Assembly (NCBI GenBank): GCA_000320545.1
Contig: ADNK01001326.1
Location: 7,501-71,500 of the forward strand
Source: Bigelowiella natans CCMP2755
Lineage: Eukaryota > Cercozoa > Chlorarachniophyceae
Length of the DNA: 64,000 nt
Direction of reading: 5' to 3'
In this document: one piece after another, positions 33,867 through 45,286 of the stretch
Layout of the letters: the number at the start of each line of letters is the position of its first letter
How positions within the stretch are numbered: the first letter of the stretch is position 1
Translations under genes and position numbers: made by a program
Notes under the pieces: generated by a model
The model's database searches: none
Seen by the model: only the letters and a program-made list of their open reading frames with translations
Told to the model about the DNA's origin: nothing

Positions 33867-34592
33867 ATGGCTCTATCTACACCGTGGTCTCTGGCACCGT
33901 CGTCATCCTCATCCGAGGTGGAATGGATTTCTAAATGGACGACCAGTCTTCGACAGATTCTCTGCTCTTCTAGATGGTATTCAAGCACCAGCTTCAACAA
34001 GAGCAGCAAATTGCACAAGTGCAGACTCTCGGCCAGTAAGATCGAGCTCGTAAAAATGATTTGGAGGATGCGTTGGTTGATTTTAGTAGTCCATCACATT
34101 CTGAAGAAGAAACATAGAATGTCTTTCGATGCAAACATCGCTCAGAAGCAGGTTCCAACGAAAAGATGCCCAGGTGGTTCAATTCCTAATGGAAAAGGAG
34201 TGCAATTATTGCCTTTTTGCAGAGTTGAATCTTTTAAAGCTCCATTGCATTGCAAGCAGAGAAATCGATGTATTGGGAAGCTGCGTCGAGCCAAAAGTCA
34301 GCATTTTACAAGAGATGTCAACAGTAGTCACGATTCAATTTTTTTACAATGTAGTAGCAAGAAGAAGAAGTCAGTTAATTTTGACGACTTAAATTCTGGA
34401 GATATATCGTGCGGACATGAATGCTTGTTTTGCCAAAAATCGCTCCATCCGGAGGGGCAAATGTATATGTACAGAGACTCAATATTTTGCTCCGAAACCT
34501 GTCGAGCAAGCCAGATTCGTACCGATAGCACAAGTAGAACAGAGTGTATGGAGAGTCTACTCTATGGGACAGTATCAGTTGGACTACTCTGA
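33867..34592 (+). CDS. FLZ-type (DUF581-like) zinc-finger protein
   Basis: An intron-free 241 aa ORF with an unremarkable Ser- and basic-rich N-terminus. Near the C-terminus (residues about 188-225) lies C-L-F-C, then SLHPEGQMYMYRDSIF, then CSETCRASQI. The spacing C-x2-C-x18-C-x3-C, the MYMYR core and the FCSETCR ending match the FLZ finger of land plants (consensus C-x2-C ... DIYMYRG ... FCSxECR). In plants FLZ proteins are adaptors that bind SnRK1 kinase. Whether the partner is an AMPK/SnRK-type kinase here is inference. The true N-terminus is uncertain. Confidence 0.6.
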   Translation: MALSTPWSLAPSSSSSEVEWISKWTTSLRQILCSSRWYSSTSFNKSSKLHKCRLSASKIELVKMIWRMRWLILVVHHILKKKHRMSFDANIAQKQVPTKRCPGGSIPNGKGVQLLPFCRVESFKAPLHCKQRNRCIGKLRRAKSQHFTRDVNSSHDSIFLQCSSKKKKSVNFDDLNSGDISCGHECLFCQKSLHPEGQMYMYRDSIFCSETCRASQIRTDSTSRTECMESLLYGTVSVGLL

Positions 34593-34671
34593 TAAGACTT
34601 CTACTCTAGTTGAAAATATTAATTCACGCCAGGATAGAGATAATAGAGATACGTCCTGTATGGTAAAATGA

Positions 34672-34960
34672 AAAAGAAACTTTAATTTATACATAATAAT
34701 AAAATTAGACCAATTAATATATGCTGCTAGTCGGTTCTCTTTCTTGTGTAACAATTTTGGATCGGATAGGGCAAATCTGAACTCGCAACGCTGCGTCGTC
34801 TCAAGTCAATTCGACGAAGTAGTGATTATGTGCTGTATACCTATTGCAGCAATATGCGTTCCACGCATCATGCGATGTGAAATACCGCTGTGCACGCACT
34901 AGCGATACAGTCTAGACAGTACGCACATGATGACATACTTGATGAAGCGCTAGCTACGAC
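34672..34960. other. Spacer leading into repeat island 5
   Basis: AT-rich to about 34740, then island-type composition. No gene seen. Confidence 0.3.
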
Positions 34961-34969
34961 GTCGTATAA

Positions 34970-35065
34970 GACGACGGATGTGCAATTAATCAATCAAACT
35001 TGTTCGATGGTCATCCTTATCATGTAGCTATGCAATGCAGCGGCTACGTAGCAGCTACAATCTAG
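34970..35065 (-). mobile_element. Non-LTR retroelement 3' end (minus strand)
   Basis: The reverse complement reads GTAGCCGCTGCATTGCATAG, then CTACATGATAAGGATGACCA, then TTGATTGATTAATTGCACATCCGTCG. This is the same terminal block as at 30360-30460 and the only copy on the minus strand. Confidence 0.6.
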
Positions 35066-35333
35066 ACAATCTACATGTTATGGGTGTTTCAAATGATGAA
35101 ATGTTGTGAGTGATGCGACTAGATGATGCAACTTAAAACTGTCGGGGTCATGTCTAGCTAATCTAGCCATGTACCAATCTTCCAATGCATGAACCCAAAA
35201 GCAACTCACCTCAAATTCGCCTTTGATGTCCCTTTTAGTCCCCACATCTTTGCATTGAGCCTCCGATCCAGCCAACATTCACATGATCGTGAATGAGGAA
35301 TCATTCTTTCCCCAACTAGCTAACCCTGTCAAT

Positions 35334-35807
35334 CACGGCCACCACAGCCAGGCCCGCGCGTGATCTGTGATCCCGGATTTTCGTTGCAAAATCCATTTTG
35401 CGCGCGCATGCGTTCAAATTGCTTTCACATGCACGTTGTGTCTGAACGCAATCTAGCAATGTCGGTCATGCACGGGACCTTTTCGTTGCAAATTCCATGG
35501 TCATGCAGGAAACGAATTGCGCTTCAAATTTTTGTGACACCTCTCGGTTTTGTTTCCGTGTTTGTTCAACATTTGTACGAAATTCGTCCTTTCAATGTGC
35601 GTCAAAACCTCAAAAAAGCATGTTTACTGACCACGTTTTGTCGAAAATGTGGATTTTTGCAGCCCGCAACCCACTTGTCATGTGTTTGTGGTCACATGCA
35701 CGCGCTGTGCTGCGCTTGCTAGTCGCCTGCGAGCTCGCATTTGCAATTTCGGACATCCTGATCACGCCAGGCTAGCAGGCTAGCAGGGCCTGGCTATGGT
35801 GGCCGTG
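35334..35807. mobile_element. Non-autonomous inverted-repeat (MITE-like) element, copy B (about 474 bp)
   Basis: Termini CACGGCCACCACAGCCAGG and CCTGGCTATGGTGGCCGTG are inverted repeats of about 23 bp. It is in reverse orientation relative to copy A (12942-13397) and similar over its length (e.g. GATCTGTGATCCCGGATTTT near 35365 is the reverse of 13338-13370). It is flanked by AAT on both sides, which could be a 3 bp target duplication. A short internal duplication (GGCTAGCAGGCTAGCAGG) accounts for part of the extra length. No transposase. Confidence 0.7.
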
Positions 35808-36084
35808 AATCTTCGCAAGCAAGCGATCGGAGCACGCTTCGTGACTCCCTGCATGATGATCGATCCACGGGACCACGCCAATGCAATTTGCACACACGTA
35901 GACATGAAGTCTCTGCAGCGCACCGGGTTTTCGGCACATGTGTTGCTCTGATGCCACGTGTAGCGATCGAAGAACATGTGGTGTGAATTACGTGTGTTCG
36001 CACGTGCGTACGCCACATGGACATGAAGTCTCCATGCGTACGTGCACGATGTGTGCGCATGCACATGACAGTCGAGACAAACAG

Positions 36085-36182
36085 ACACAACCTGAGCGCT
36101 GTGACCGCTGCTTTGCACAGCTACATCAAGCAGGATGCTGACCATTGAAAAGATTTGATCACTTCATTGCATCCGTCTCTAG
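36085..36182 (+). mobile_element. Non-LTR retroelement 3' end
   Basis: CTGAGCGCTGTGACCGCTGC...CACAGCTACATCAAGCAGGA...TGACCATTGAAAAGATTTGA...CATTGCATCCGTCTC. It carries a 4 bp insertion between ATCA and GGAT relative to the other copies. Confidence 0.6.
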
Positions 36183-36744
36183 CTCACGATGCGCGCGCCA
36201 CCAAGCACGATGCGATGCTGCATGTGCGTGCATGCATGTACGTGCTGTACGCAGCAGCAGCTTGATGATTGATGATTCATTTTCGCTGCAATGCTCGCCT
36301 TTCGATTTTGCATTGCACGCATCAGCCACAACAGCGCATCGCACATCGCATGGCACCTATGCTAGCTGGCACGCAAAGGCACACATCCGCAAATATATAC
36401 CGCTTATTAGGGCTCGGATTACGCATGCAACACGGGTTATGCTGCATACATATAGTGGAGACTTCTTCTCCACATACATGCTGACTTGCACGATTCATTT
36501 AGAGATGCGTTTAAACATGTAGGCTGTAGTGTTATGCATGCTGCAACACAACGCCATGCTAGCATGTGCGAGACACATCACATGGAATCATTCGCAAGCT
36601 GGCTGGGACTAGGTCGGTCGTATACCGCCCGCGATCATCATGCATATCACGTTTATCGCTCGGAAGAGGTTTACAGCAAGATCCACGAAAATCGTTAGTC
36701 GTGTGTGACATACCTGTGTGAATGTGTGTTTGTGACACTAAAAT
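36183..36744. other. Remainder of repeat island 5 with a small plus-strand ORF
   Basis: CATG-rich. The ORF at 36486-36698 ends with MESFASWLGLGRSYTARDHH...KIHENR. It has no recognised family, though its last 38 residues look less composition-driven than the rest of the island. It lies tail-to-tail with the TTLL gene. Confidence 0.25.
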
Positions 36745-39201
36745 CTATTTACAAATGTGCAGCATGGTTTTCGAGGATGCCCTATTAATCATTGCAACAA
36801 TTTTATTTGCTGCATCGTCTTGGTCACCGTCGACATAAGTTGCAAAAAGTCTAGAAGTTGATCCTCCTTGACCAGGATCAGAACTCAGATTTCCAATTCG
36901 CAATTGTCTTTTAGTTTGTGCTTTCTTTGTAGAAGACGCATAGGATTTAACTGGTCTATGTGGAGAAATGAACTTGGATGGGAAATTTGAGGTTTCACGA
37001 AGAAGATTTGTCGTTGATAATCTGCCACGAGGAGAACGTAATTCCAGTTTGCTACTGCATGCGTGCGACAGAGACGCTGTACTACTCAATACTCTACGAT
37101 GAGAGTTACTCTTTGCATACGTCATGTTTTTTTTGAAGAAAAAAGTTCGCAGAGGAGGGGAGACTGAAGATTTCTTGGTAGTCTCAGACCTTGACGAGAC
37201 CATTCTAGCTTCGTGCTCGCCAACACCAATGTCTTCTATAAGATTTTGGTAAGACTGGCATTTAGCCTCATCCTTATCATCACTTCTAAAGCATTTGTTA
37301 TCATCATCGTTCTGTTGAACGCTTCTCGATGAAGTTAACACTTTATTGCTCTCTTCTTCCCCTACAAGTTTCGTTGAAAAATAGTATACTTTCTCCGGAG
37401 ATTTTCGAAGCTGACTTCGCGAAGTAAGAGAACGATGAGTGGTAGGGCTATGATGTCTGATCTTCCTACTTGGCGTTCCATTTCTTCCTCGATGCTTTGT
37501 TGTCGTCGTCGTCGTCAGTGGTGGCACATTTCTAGTACTAGTATTACTATTGGCGATTGATTTGAACATGCCACCGTTGGTTTGGATCGGCGTTCTCTTG
37601 TTCATGTGGCGGCCGGCCTGAGACCTCGCCGATGATGACGATGATGATATCATCAGGGCGAAACAGTTATGTAGAATACCAAACGCCTTGGCTCGATTCA
37701 TATTCAGCCACTTGTACACCAGAAGATTATTATAACGATGATACTGGAAAAGGTGATTATATTTTTCGCAATTTTTTAGTGTAGGAAAGATTCGTTTGAA
37801 GTTTCCGCATCGTTCTTGTTCCAAGTGTGTCTCAGTTAGCACCTGCAGAGAGTATTGTTATTGTTATTATTATTGTTATTATTATTATGTCGTTGATGAA
37901 TGAAGGAAAGAAGGAAGGAGGGTCTGTCTCCTTCTATTGGATGGTGGAAGATAGAGATAGGATAGATAATGTGGTGTGCTGACATATTGTTGGAACAAGC
38001 TACTACTACTACTACTACTACTACTACTTGTTATTATTATACAACCACCTTTAGGTCATATCGGCTCAGCTGGGATGCATCCAACGCGTCAGACATTTTC
38101 CTAAGCTTTTGTATCTCTAAAGTGCTTGGATTTGTATGTCCGATGGGATCGCCAAGTTTTCGTGCCTTTCTAGTCTTTGACAGTCTGCTTATTTCCTACA
38201 GTATGTTCATGAAAGTGATGACAGAGTTTAGGGAGGAATAAACTCAATCTGACACATATAACTGAACCAAAAACGACCCACGTAATTTTGATAAGTTCTA
38301 TCTCTAGAACCCCAAATTAGAATTATACGAGAGCAAGTACCTTCTTCGCATCTACTGCAGGAACTCCGCATAAATGTAAAGCATCAGTCATTAGCTGTGT
38401 CTTGATGAATTTATCCAATGGAGAAGAAGATGAGAGGGATGGTGAATTGTTTACTTCGAGAAGCCACGGCTGAAATATTACATTAAACATCAAGTAATGT
38501 TCGATGTACAATTATTCAGAAAATGTGATAATAATAATTTCAAAAAACTGCAGCGTTCTACAATCACCTTGAGGCTGGAATCTAAGAGAATGTCAAACCC
38601 CATAACCTAAAAACAACAACAACAACAACAAAAACGACCACCACAAAAAGAGATGTAAATGTAGCACGTAAGCAAATTGAACCAAAAAAACCTCCCTCAA
38701 CATCAATGCATCTAATCAATATTATTAGCTGAAATGCTTGCAAGGAGAAAAATAAGTAAAAGAAGCGCTCAAACATCCAAGTCAAACATCTGAGCTTATA
38801 CTAAATCCACAAAGTAGCACTTGTGTGTGTATGAATTTTGTCACGAAGAGGCAAAAGAGCGCATAGTGCGTGCAAACCTCAATTGTTTGGTGTGTAGTTT
38901 GTATTGGAGAATATAAACTCATTTAATGTGTATCTACGTGTTTCAACTCATATTATTAGCTTTATAAATATTTGTATGTCCGAAATGGGTGAAACTTCAT
39001 TGTTGTCTATGGTGTACGAGGCATTTCTACATTTCTTCTTCTTCTTCTTCTCCTTCTACTACTACTATTACTACCTCAAAACAATTGTTACGATTGATTC
39101 CATATGATTTCTGGCGGACATTGACGTCTGATTCTATGCTTAATAAGGTCTTTATTACAACACCCTCAATTTCAGCCCAGATCTGCCGCACAAAGCACAA
39201 A

Positions 39202-39247
<46 letters not shown>

Positions 39248-39831
39248 AGGGGAAACGGAATAATTATTTTAATGTTAAAATGTAGTAGGGTGCAAAGAAC
39301 GATACCTTGTTGTCATCGATGCCCCTCTCGGAAAGATAACTTCTAAGTGCTCTGACACTCCACTATTTATATCCACCAAATATAACAACAACTCAAGACT
39401 AGTAGCATCATCCTCATCATTATGATCGTACTATCATCGTACTACTACTACTACTTCCTCATAAGGAAATTACTAAAACCTTGCTTCCAATCCCATCTTC
39501 CCCTGCGTCGGTATTCTTCACGAAATTCTTGGAGTGCTTGTTCACGCTATAGTTCGTCAGGTGAATATATTTCTGCTTAGTACTCGTTGCCTGTGTAAAA
39601 AGTCAGGTGATGATATATAGTTCTGCTTAGTACTCGTTGCCTGTGAAGTAGTAGTAGTAATAGTAGTAACCTTGGTTGTGTATTTCTTTGTCGCGAATCT
39701 GACAAGCCCATCTACGATATTGTCGTTGTTATCATCATCATCATCATCATCATCATCCGTAAGAAGAAGAAGAAAAAGAAGACAACGACGACGATGATAC
39801 GGCTTCGTGAGCTTGTACTTGAATCATAGGT

Positions 39832-39870
<39 letters not shown>

Positions 39871-41334
39871 CTCTGTACATGTAAACTCTTAGTGGATTGA
39901 AGCATGAGACTAAAATGTAGATTCTCATATCGTATTTCCTCCTAAGTGTAAATCATTATTACAATCGTAGTAGCAGTAGGAACAACAGCACCAATGGCAT
40001 GAAGTGAGGAAGGGGAAGGAGTGTGATTAGCCTTGGGATATGCCACTCACCCGCCGATGAGATGTGGATCCATCACATATTTGGAAACTACGCAAGGTTT
40101 ATTCTTGTTCACCTCGCTTGGCTTGTTTATTACTTGAATGCCTACAAGGAGACAGAAAGAAAGAAAGAAACACGACACTTCTCATACTTACACATCGCTT
40201 ATTTCAGGGGAATTTTCACCTTTTCCGCAACTCTTATTTGTAGGTTTTATAATCCACATTTGGCCATTTAAACTTTGAGCCCTACGCTTGAATAAATCCC
40301 ATTCGCTGATATTATAAACGTAAGAATAATTTGAATACTTACTTCAACTCACATAACGACGAATCTGATATCTCATGCCCATGATGATAAAACATACCCA
40401 GGAAGTACGAAGGTTTCGGGGATAAAATTGAAGTCAGAACTAAATTTGGTTTGGTGATATCTGATAATAATTCACACAGCAGCATGCTATCTGTCAGTAC
40501 ACACTAAAGTTGTTCTCGAGCTTCAAGATTTTAGTCACAACTGCAAGCTGGGGTACCTGCGAAGTTTCATTATGTTCTTGATGAGAAGATCCTTTCTCCC
40601 CAAACCAAAGGACCCCGGGAAATGGTTGACTTTCTGGAATGGGTTGAGTTTACAATACTGCTCAGCTGGTAAGAAGTTTGACCAGAAAACATTGGCTAGG
40701 CGCGTTGTTGGGGTCCTTTGAAACCCAGACCGATGCAACGCGTTCACCACACAGTTGTACTCCCAAACCTTTGAAGAAATCTTAAATCTCAGCTTTGGGC
40801 GATTAGAGTCTTCCAATAGGTGAGCAGTTTTCCTACGCGTCATTTTCTTTCTTCACCAAGTAAGGACGATGGATAGTCAAAGAATACCGTTCTTGTAATC
40901 AGCCGATGATGACTGCTTTTCGAAAATGGATTCTTAAGGACACGAACAGGTTTATTACCAGCGGCAATGTCTTTAGGCGTGCCATGGAGATGGATGTTCC
41001 CCCTCTTTGCATTCACTACTACTGCTTTCGCTTTAGTAGATTTCAACACTTTAATCTTCCTAGCCTTTTTCGTTTTCTTGATTTTTTTCTCAAGCTTGTT
41101 TACCGCTCCAGAATGCGGTATTACATTCTTAGACACTACTCGGTGAAAACAGGAGTCATTGCACACGTGGCCTTCAGCGGGTAGATTTTCCGGGCAGGCA
41201 TCACTAGAAGAGCTACTAGTTATTGAGGTAGCAGTGGAGACATGATCGCTTTTCTTCATCTTCTTCATCATCTTTGAATCTTTTAATCGGTAAGAGAGCA
41301 TGGCTGATCCTCCTGCTGGTTCAGAAGAATTCAT
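36745..41334 (-). CDS. Tubulin tyrosine ligase-like (TTLL) enzyme
   Basis: TTLL enzymes add Glu, Gly or Tyr to tubulin tails using ATP, often in cilia. The order of exons on the minus strand is: N-terminal Lys/Ser-rich exon (41334-40840); 40843-40540 with NPFQKVNHFPGSFGLGRKDL; about 40450-40400 KFSSDFNFIPETFVLPG; about 40105-40055 NKPCVVSKYVMDPHLIGG; about 39935-39870 YDMRIYILVSCFNPLRVYMY; about 39720-39670 GLVRFATKKYTT; about 39593-39480 KQKYIHLTNYSVNKHSKNFV; about 39360-39305 SVRALRSYLSERGIDDNK; about 38607-38570 VMGFDILLDSSLK; about 38490-38340 PWLLEVNNSPSLSS; about 38190-38060; and 37842-36745, starting VLTETHLEQERCGNFKRIFP. These match the TTL ATP-grasp core (HLTNYSxNK, GFDxLLD, PWLLEVNxSPSL). 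The C-terminal exon continues with a long Ser/Arg-rich tail of about 270 aa. Confidence 0.88.
39204..39250. repeat. (GA)n followed by poly-G
   Basis: About 17 GA units end in a run of about 9 G (39239-39247), within a TTLL intron. Confidence 0.85.
39540..39645. repeat. Direct duplication of a splice acceptor plus exon start, 50 bp unit
   Basis: In the TTLL gene (minus strand) CACAGGCAACGAGTACTAAG occurs twice, 50 bp apart. Both copies have an intact CAG acceptor. The inner copy leads into the HLTNYS exon. Use of the outer copy would add 50 nt and shift the frame. Confidence 0.75.
39834..39868. repeat. (GT)n microsatellite in a TTLL intron
   Basis: About 17 GT units immediately downstream (minus strand) of the donor after the VYMYR exon. 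Confidence 0.85.
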
Positions 41335-41639
41335 AAAACTAATTCGCTTCCATTGGCGAGGTCACCTTAGTTTTAGGTCCCATGTTTGGAAACTTCTATG
41401 ATAAAATTCTAAACCACTCAGTGTCCTGTAGGAAGGAGACTGCTGCTGTTTCCTCCAAATGATCGATTGTGGGATTTCCTCCTCCTCCTCCTCCCACTAC
41501 GAGTCCGTTGTCTCACACTCTTCCTTGATGTCTGATGATGATATCCAGTTTGACTTAAAAGAGTTTGGTTTAAGGCTCTGCCTCTCATAACATATAAAAA
41601 TATTTGCTTGACGAATCACAGCCTGCACTTACAACTATA

Positions 41640-41696
<57 letters not shown>

Positions 41697-42340
41697 GCGA
41701 GTCTCGTCTCCTTCCTATCCTCCTCCTCCTCCTCGACAGATGTTGCTGTTACGTCTGAATTAATTAACGGGACGTGCGGACGGGTAGGTGATGTCACCGG
41801 AGACTCCTTCGAGATAATACATGTTGTCAATAAAATACATGCGGTTTTTTGTCAACGACATCAATTATGTATGGCTTTTTCCTAAAGTTATGAGTACTTT
41901 GACGACGACGTCTGCTGATTGAGGAGCCATTGTGAAGGAAAGAAAGGAGGACGAAAAGACGCATCTTGAGGAACCTTCTGATTCTCAGCAAAACAGAATA
42001 AGGTTCAGTCATCATTCTACACATCCCATCAGAACATTTTATCACCAAGAACTAATTGATTAATTTACAATAAATATCTAAATAGTGCGAGTAGTCTATG
42101 GCTGACACCCATGTAGAAGACAACAACCATTTATCTTTCGCGTTTTGCCACTTAATTGTTAACCAATTCCTTCTTTAGGATTCGAAATCGCATTTTACAT
42201 CGTTTGCAGAGCTGATGGAGTCCCCATCTCTACAAGGCAGACCAAAGTACATATTCATGCGTGAAAGCGTTAACCTTTAGACTATCAAAGATAACGATGT
42301 TAGTGCTACTTTTCATGTTGTGTTGTATTATTATTCATCA
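41335..42340. other. Divergent spacer between TTLL and phosphatidylserine synthase genes
   Basis: About 1 kb containing a (TAC)n run of about 20 units (41637-41697), which creates poly-Thr/poly-Val ORFs that are artefacts. It should carry the promoters of both genes. A first small PSS exon may lie near ATG 42099, but the phase to the next exon does not fit, so it is not claimed. Confidence 0.4.
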
Positions 42341-45064
42341 GTGACGCAAGTAGATCTGTAGAGGAGTGGCATCGTTCCAGGGACGAGATGGAAGATGGCG
42401 TTGTCGATGATATCAGCGTCAAGTTCCTCTACAAATCGTATCGTATTCTGGCGCTCATATGTGTTTTTGTGTATTTGTCGGTGGAACTTCTTCAAACACC
42501 CTCAAGTGAGGATATGATAAAGAACACATTCACAGCTTTCCGGGCAGCAGCTTGTTTCATCCTAACCATAGGTACTACTCCTTATTACTATTTCTACTGG
42601 CCCATTCTCCTCCTCGTAATTAATTACAAGTTAATTTGAAGCAGCATAGACTTCTTGTGTCTTGCCAAGAGATATTGAGGTGGTATTCGATTATTCTTGT
42701 TATTTATTTACAAAAGGAGCTTTTGTATTTCCACGAGGTCCTTTCGTTCGTCCACACCCAATGGTTTGGAGGTCCTTTCAATCTCAATTCTCGATCAATA
42801 TCATTGGTGCTGCTTCAAATACTCATGGCTGATAGCGATGGTGGTGATAATGATGCTTAGAGTGCTCTTTGGCGTACTTGTGCTATACGAACTTGCATTG
42901 GTTCTTCTACTTTTCCAGTCAAAAAAGGTAAGGTACAATAGTGAATAAGAATATAGTCGTATAGCCAAGGATTATCATTATATGTGAACTACTTTATAGT
43001 CGTATAGCCAAGGATTATCATTATGTGTGAACTACTTACTAAAGTGCCATTATTATGTGCTACACCATACAACAATTGAGTGAGGATGAAGCCTAAGTTT
43101 TCAGAAATATTTGTTTTCAATATGGTCACCACCGTTATCATCATTATCTTCATCATCATCATCATCATCAATATCATCAATATCGTCATCATCACTCACA
43201 GGACGCAAGATTGGCAATGACATACATTGACTCCTCACTAAACATTCAACTTGAAGAAAAAGAGTATGCAACAAATTGCGAGGTGCTATCTCAATCACCA
43301 CGATTACTTCCCGCCGTTAGTTATTGTTAAATAGTTCATATTGTTATGTGATCAGGTGACTTGGTTGAATGTAGCGTCACAGATTGATATATTCGTCCTT
43401 GCTCACAGCTTAGGATGGGTTTGTAAAGCTCTTGTGATAAGAGACCGCCTCATTCTTTGGCACATGTATGTATCACTATTTACATTGTAATATTGAATGA
43501 ATGTCCAATTCTATACATTGGCAATATACTACTGCAGTTGCTGGTTGGTTGTGGAAAATGTTGTTGTTGATGTTGTTATATATTTTGATGACATGCGGCT
43601 TGGTGTTAGCTTAATATTTCTGTTTATTGTGAATTGTCATCATGATAATTATAATGCATTCTTCACCATATTATTATCATCATTATTATTATTATTACCA
43701 CATCATCAATTGCAGGTCAGTAACATGGGAGTTCGTGGAAATGACCCTATCTTACAAGTTGCCTAATTTTGCAGAATGCTGGTATCAGTATGTATGCAGT
43801 ACGTTTATGTAAGTCTGTGGAATATGATAGAGTTATCACAAGTATTTACAACGAAGGTGGGATCATTGGGTGATGGATGTTATATTATGCAATGGAATTG
43901 GAATCGAGGTACCACTTACTTTATACCAGCTGCTGTTGCTTATTCCACCTGCTTCTTAGTCTAATCGTGTTGTTTGTATATTATCCAAGATCGGAATATG
44001 GATTTGCAAGTATTTGGAAGTAATATCAAAGAACTTTGTTGTGTCTTGAATTTTTTAATCATCCATCTATCACAACCCCACTACCATCATCATCATCATC
44101 ATCATCATCATCATTGATATCGTTATCATCAATATCTTTTTGTGGGACTACTCATTCATAAATTAAGTGTTGATTGTTCTACTTTCTTCGGTGCATGATC
44201 CCATCTCACTACTTATTCTTAATCTTTCTCCTACAGGTCAAGGAGTATAAGTGGCATAGCGTGTACGAATACCCCACATTTTGTGGAAAGGTTGTAACGA
44301 CTACATGTTTGTATTTATCTGTCACTGCAAAGTTTATCCTAAGTTCTCCTAATGTAGTATTTCATCACCACCACCATCATCATCATCATCATCATTATCA
44401 TCATCGTCTTCTTCATCATGGATCATCATCAGGTAAACAGGACAATCTTGCAGTTCACACCTAAGAGTTGGATCAGAGTTGATTGGGACATCTTTAGAAG
44501 CACTCGTAGGTAGGTAGGTAGGTAGGTAGGTAGGTAATAGCGTATCATGAGATCAAAGTTGGTAGTTCTACTAGTACTACAGCTTGGTACTTGGAAGAAT
44601 GGTGAGGACCATACATTAAGACGACAATACTGTAACAAATGTTATTTTATGAATTGTAGAATCATGCTTTGTTGTTGATTTTTGTTTGTTTATTCGCTAA
44701 TATTGCGACTACTGCTACCACTGGTGCTCCTGCTGCTGGTGGTTCTATGTGTTGTAATAGATACCTAGAAATCCATTTCATGATGATCATCTTCCAGCTC
44801 ATAGACCTCAACAGCTTCTTTTTGAAGCGTTTATTGTGGATTCCCACAAAGAATTATATGAATACATTCCGAGTACTTCTTCTCTGCATTAACGGCTTAG
44901 TTGTGATAAGGTCCTTCACATAAAACACACACAATAAATATGTGATGATTTAGTACAAATGTTGCATTTTCCTAGGCAATATTACGTTCTCATATCTCAT
45001 CCGACATACAATCGTGTTGGGCTTCATTCGTGGCTATTCTATGTGGTTTTATATACTGAGGTAA

Positions 45065-45097
<33 letters not shown>

Positions 45098-45228
45098 CAC
45101 TACTACTACTGCGGTGTTATTCACATGATAGGAATAGAACGAAAGGGATGATGATGTTCTGCGTCGTCATATGACAGCATACATACACCGACACGCAACA
45201 CAAATACAATGCATACATCATCATATAA

Positions 45229-45286
<58 letters not shown>

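Noticed and set aside
35360-35775. ORFs similar to those at 13111-13416
   Set aside because: Similarity reflects DNA-level homology of the two element copies, not a protein under selection. Starts and ends differ.
41585-41885. Poly-Thr and poly-Val ORFs opposite each other
   Set aside because: Created by the (TAC)n array at 41637-41697 in a divergent spacer.
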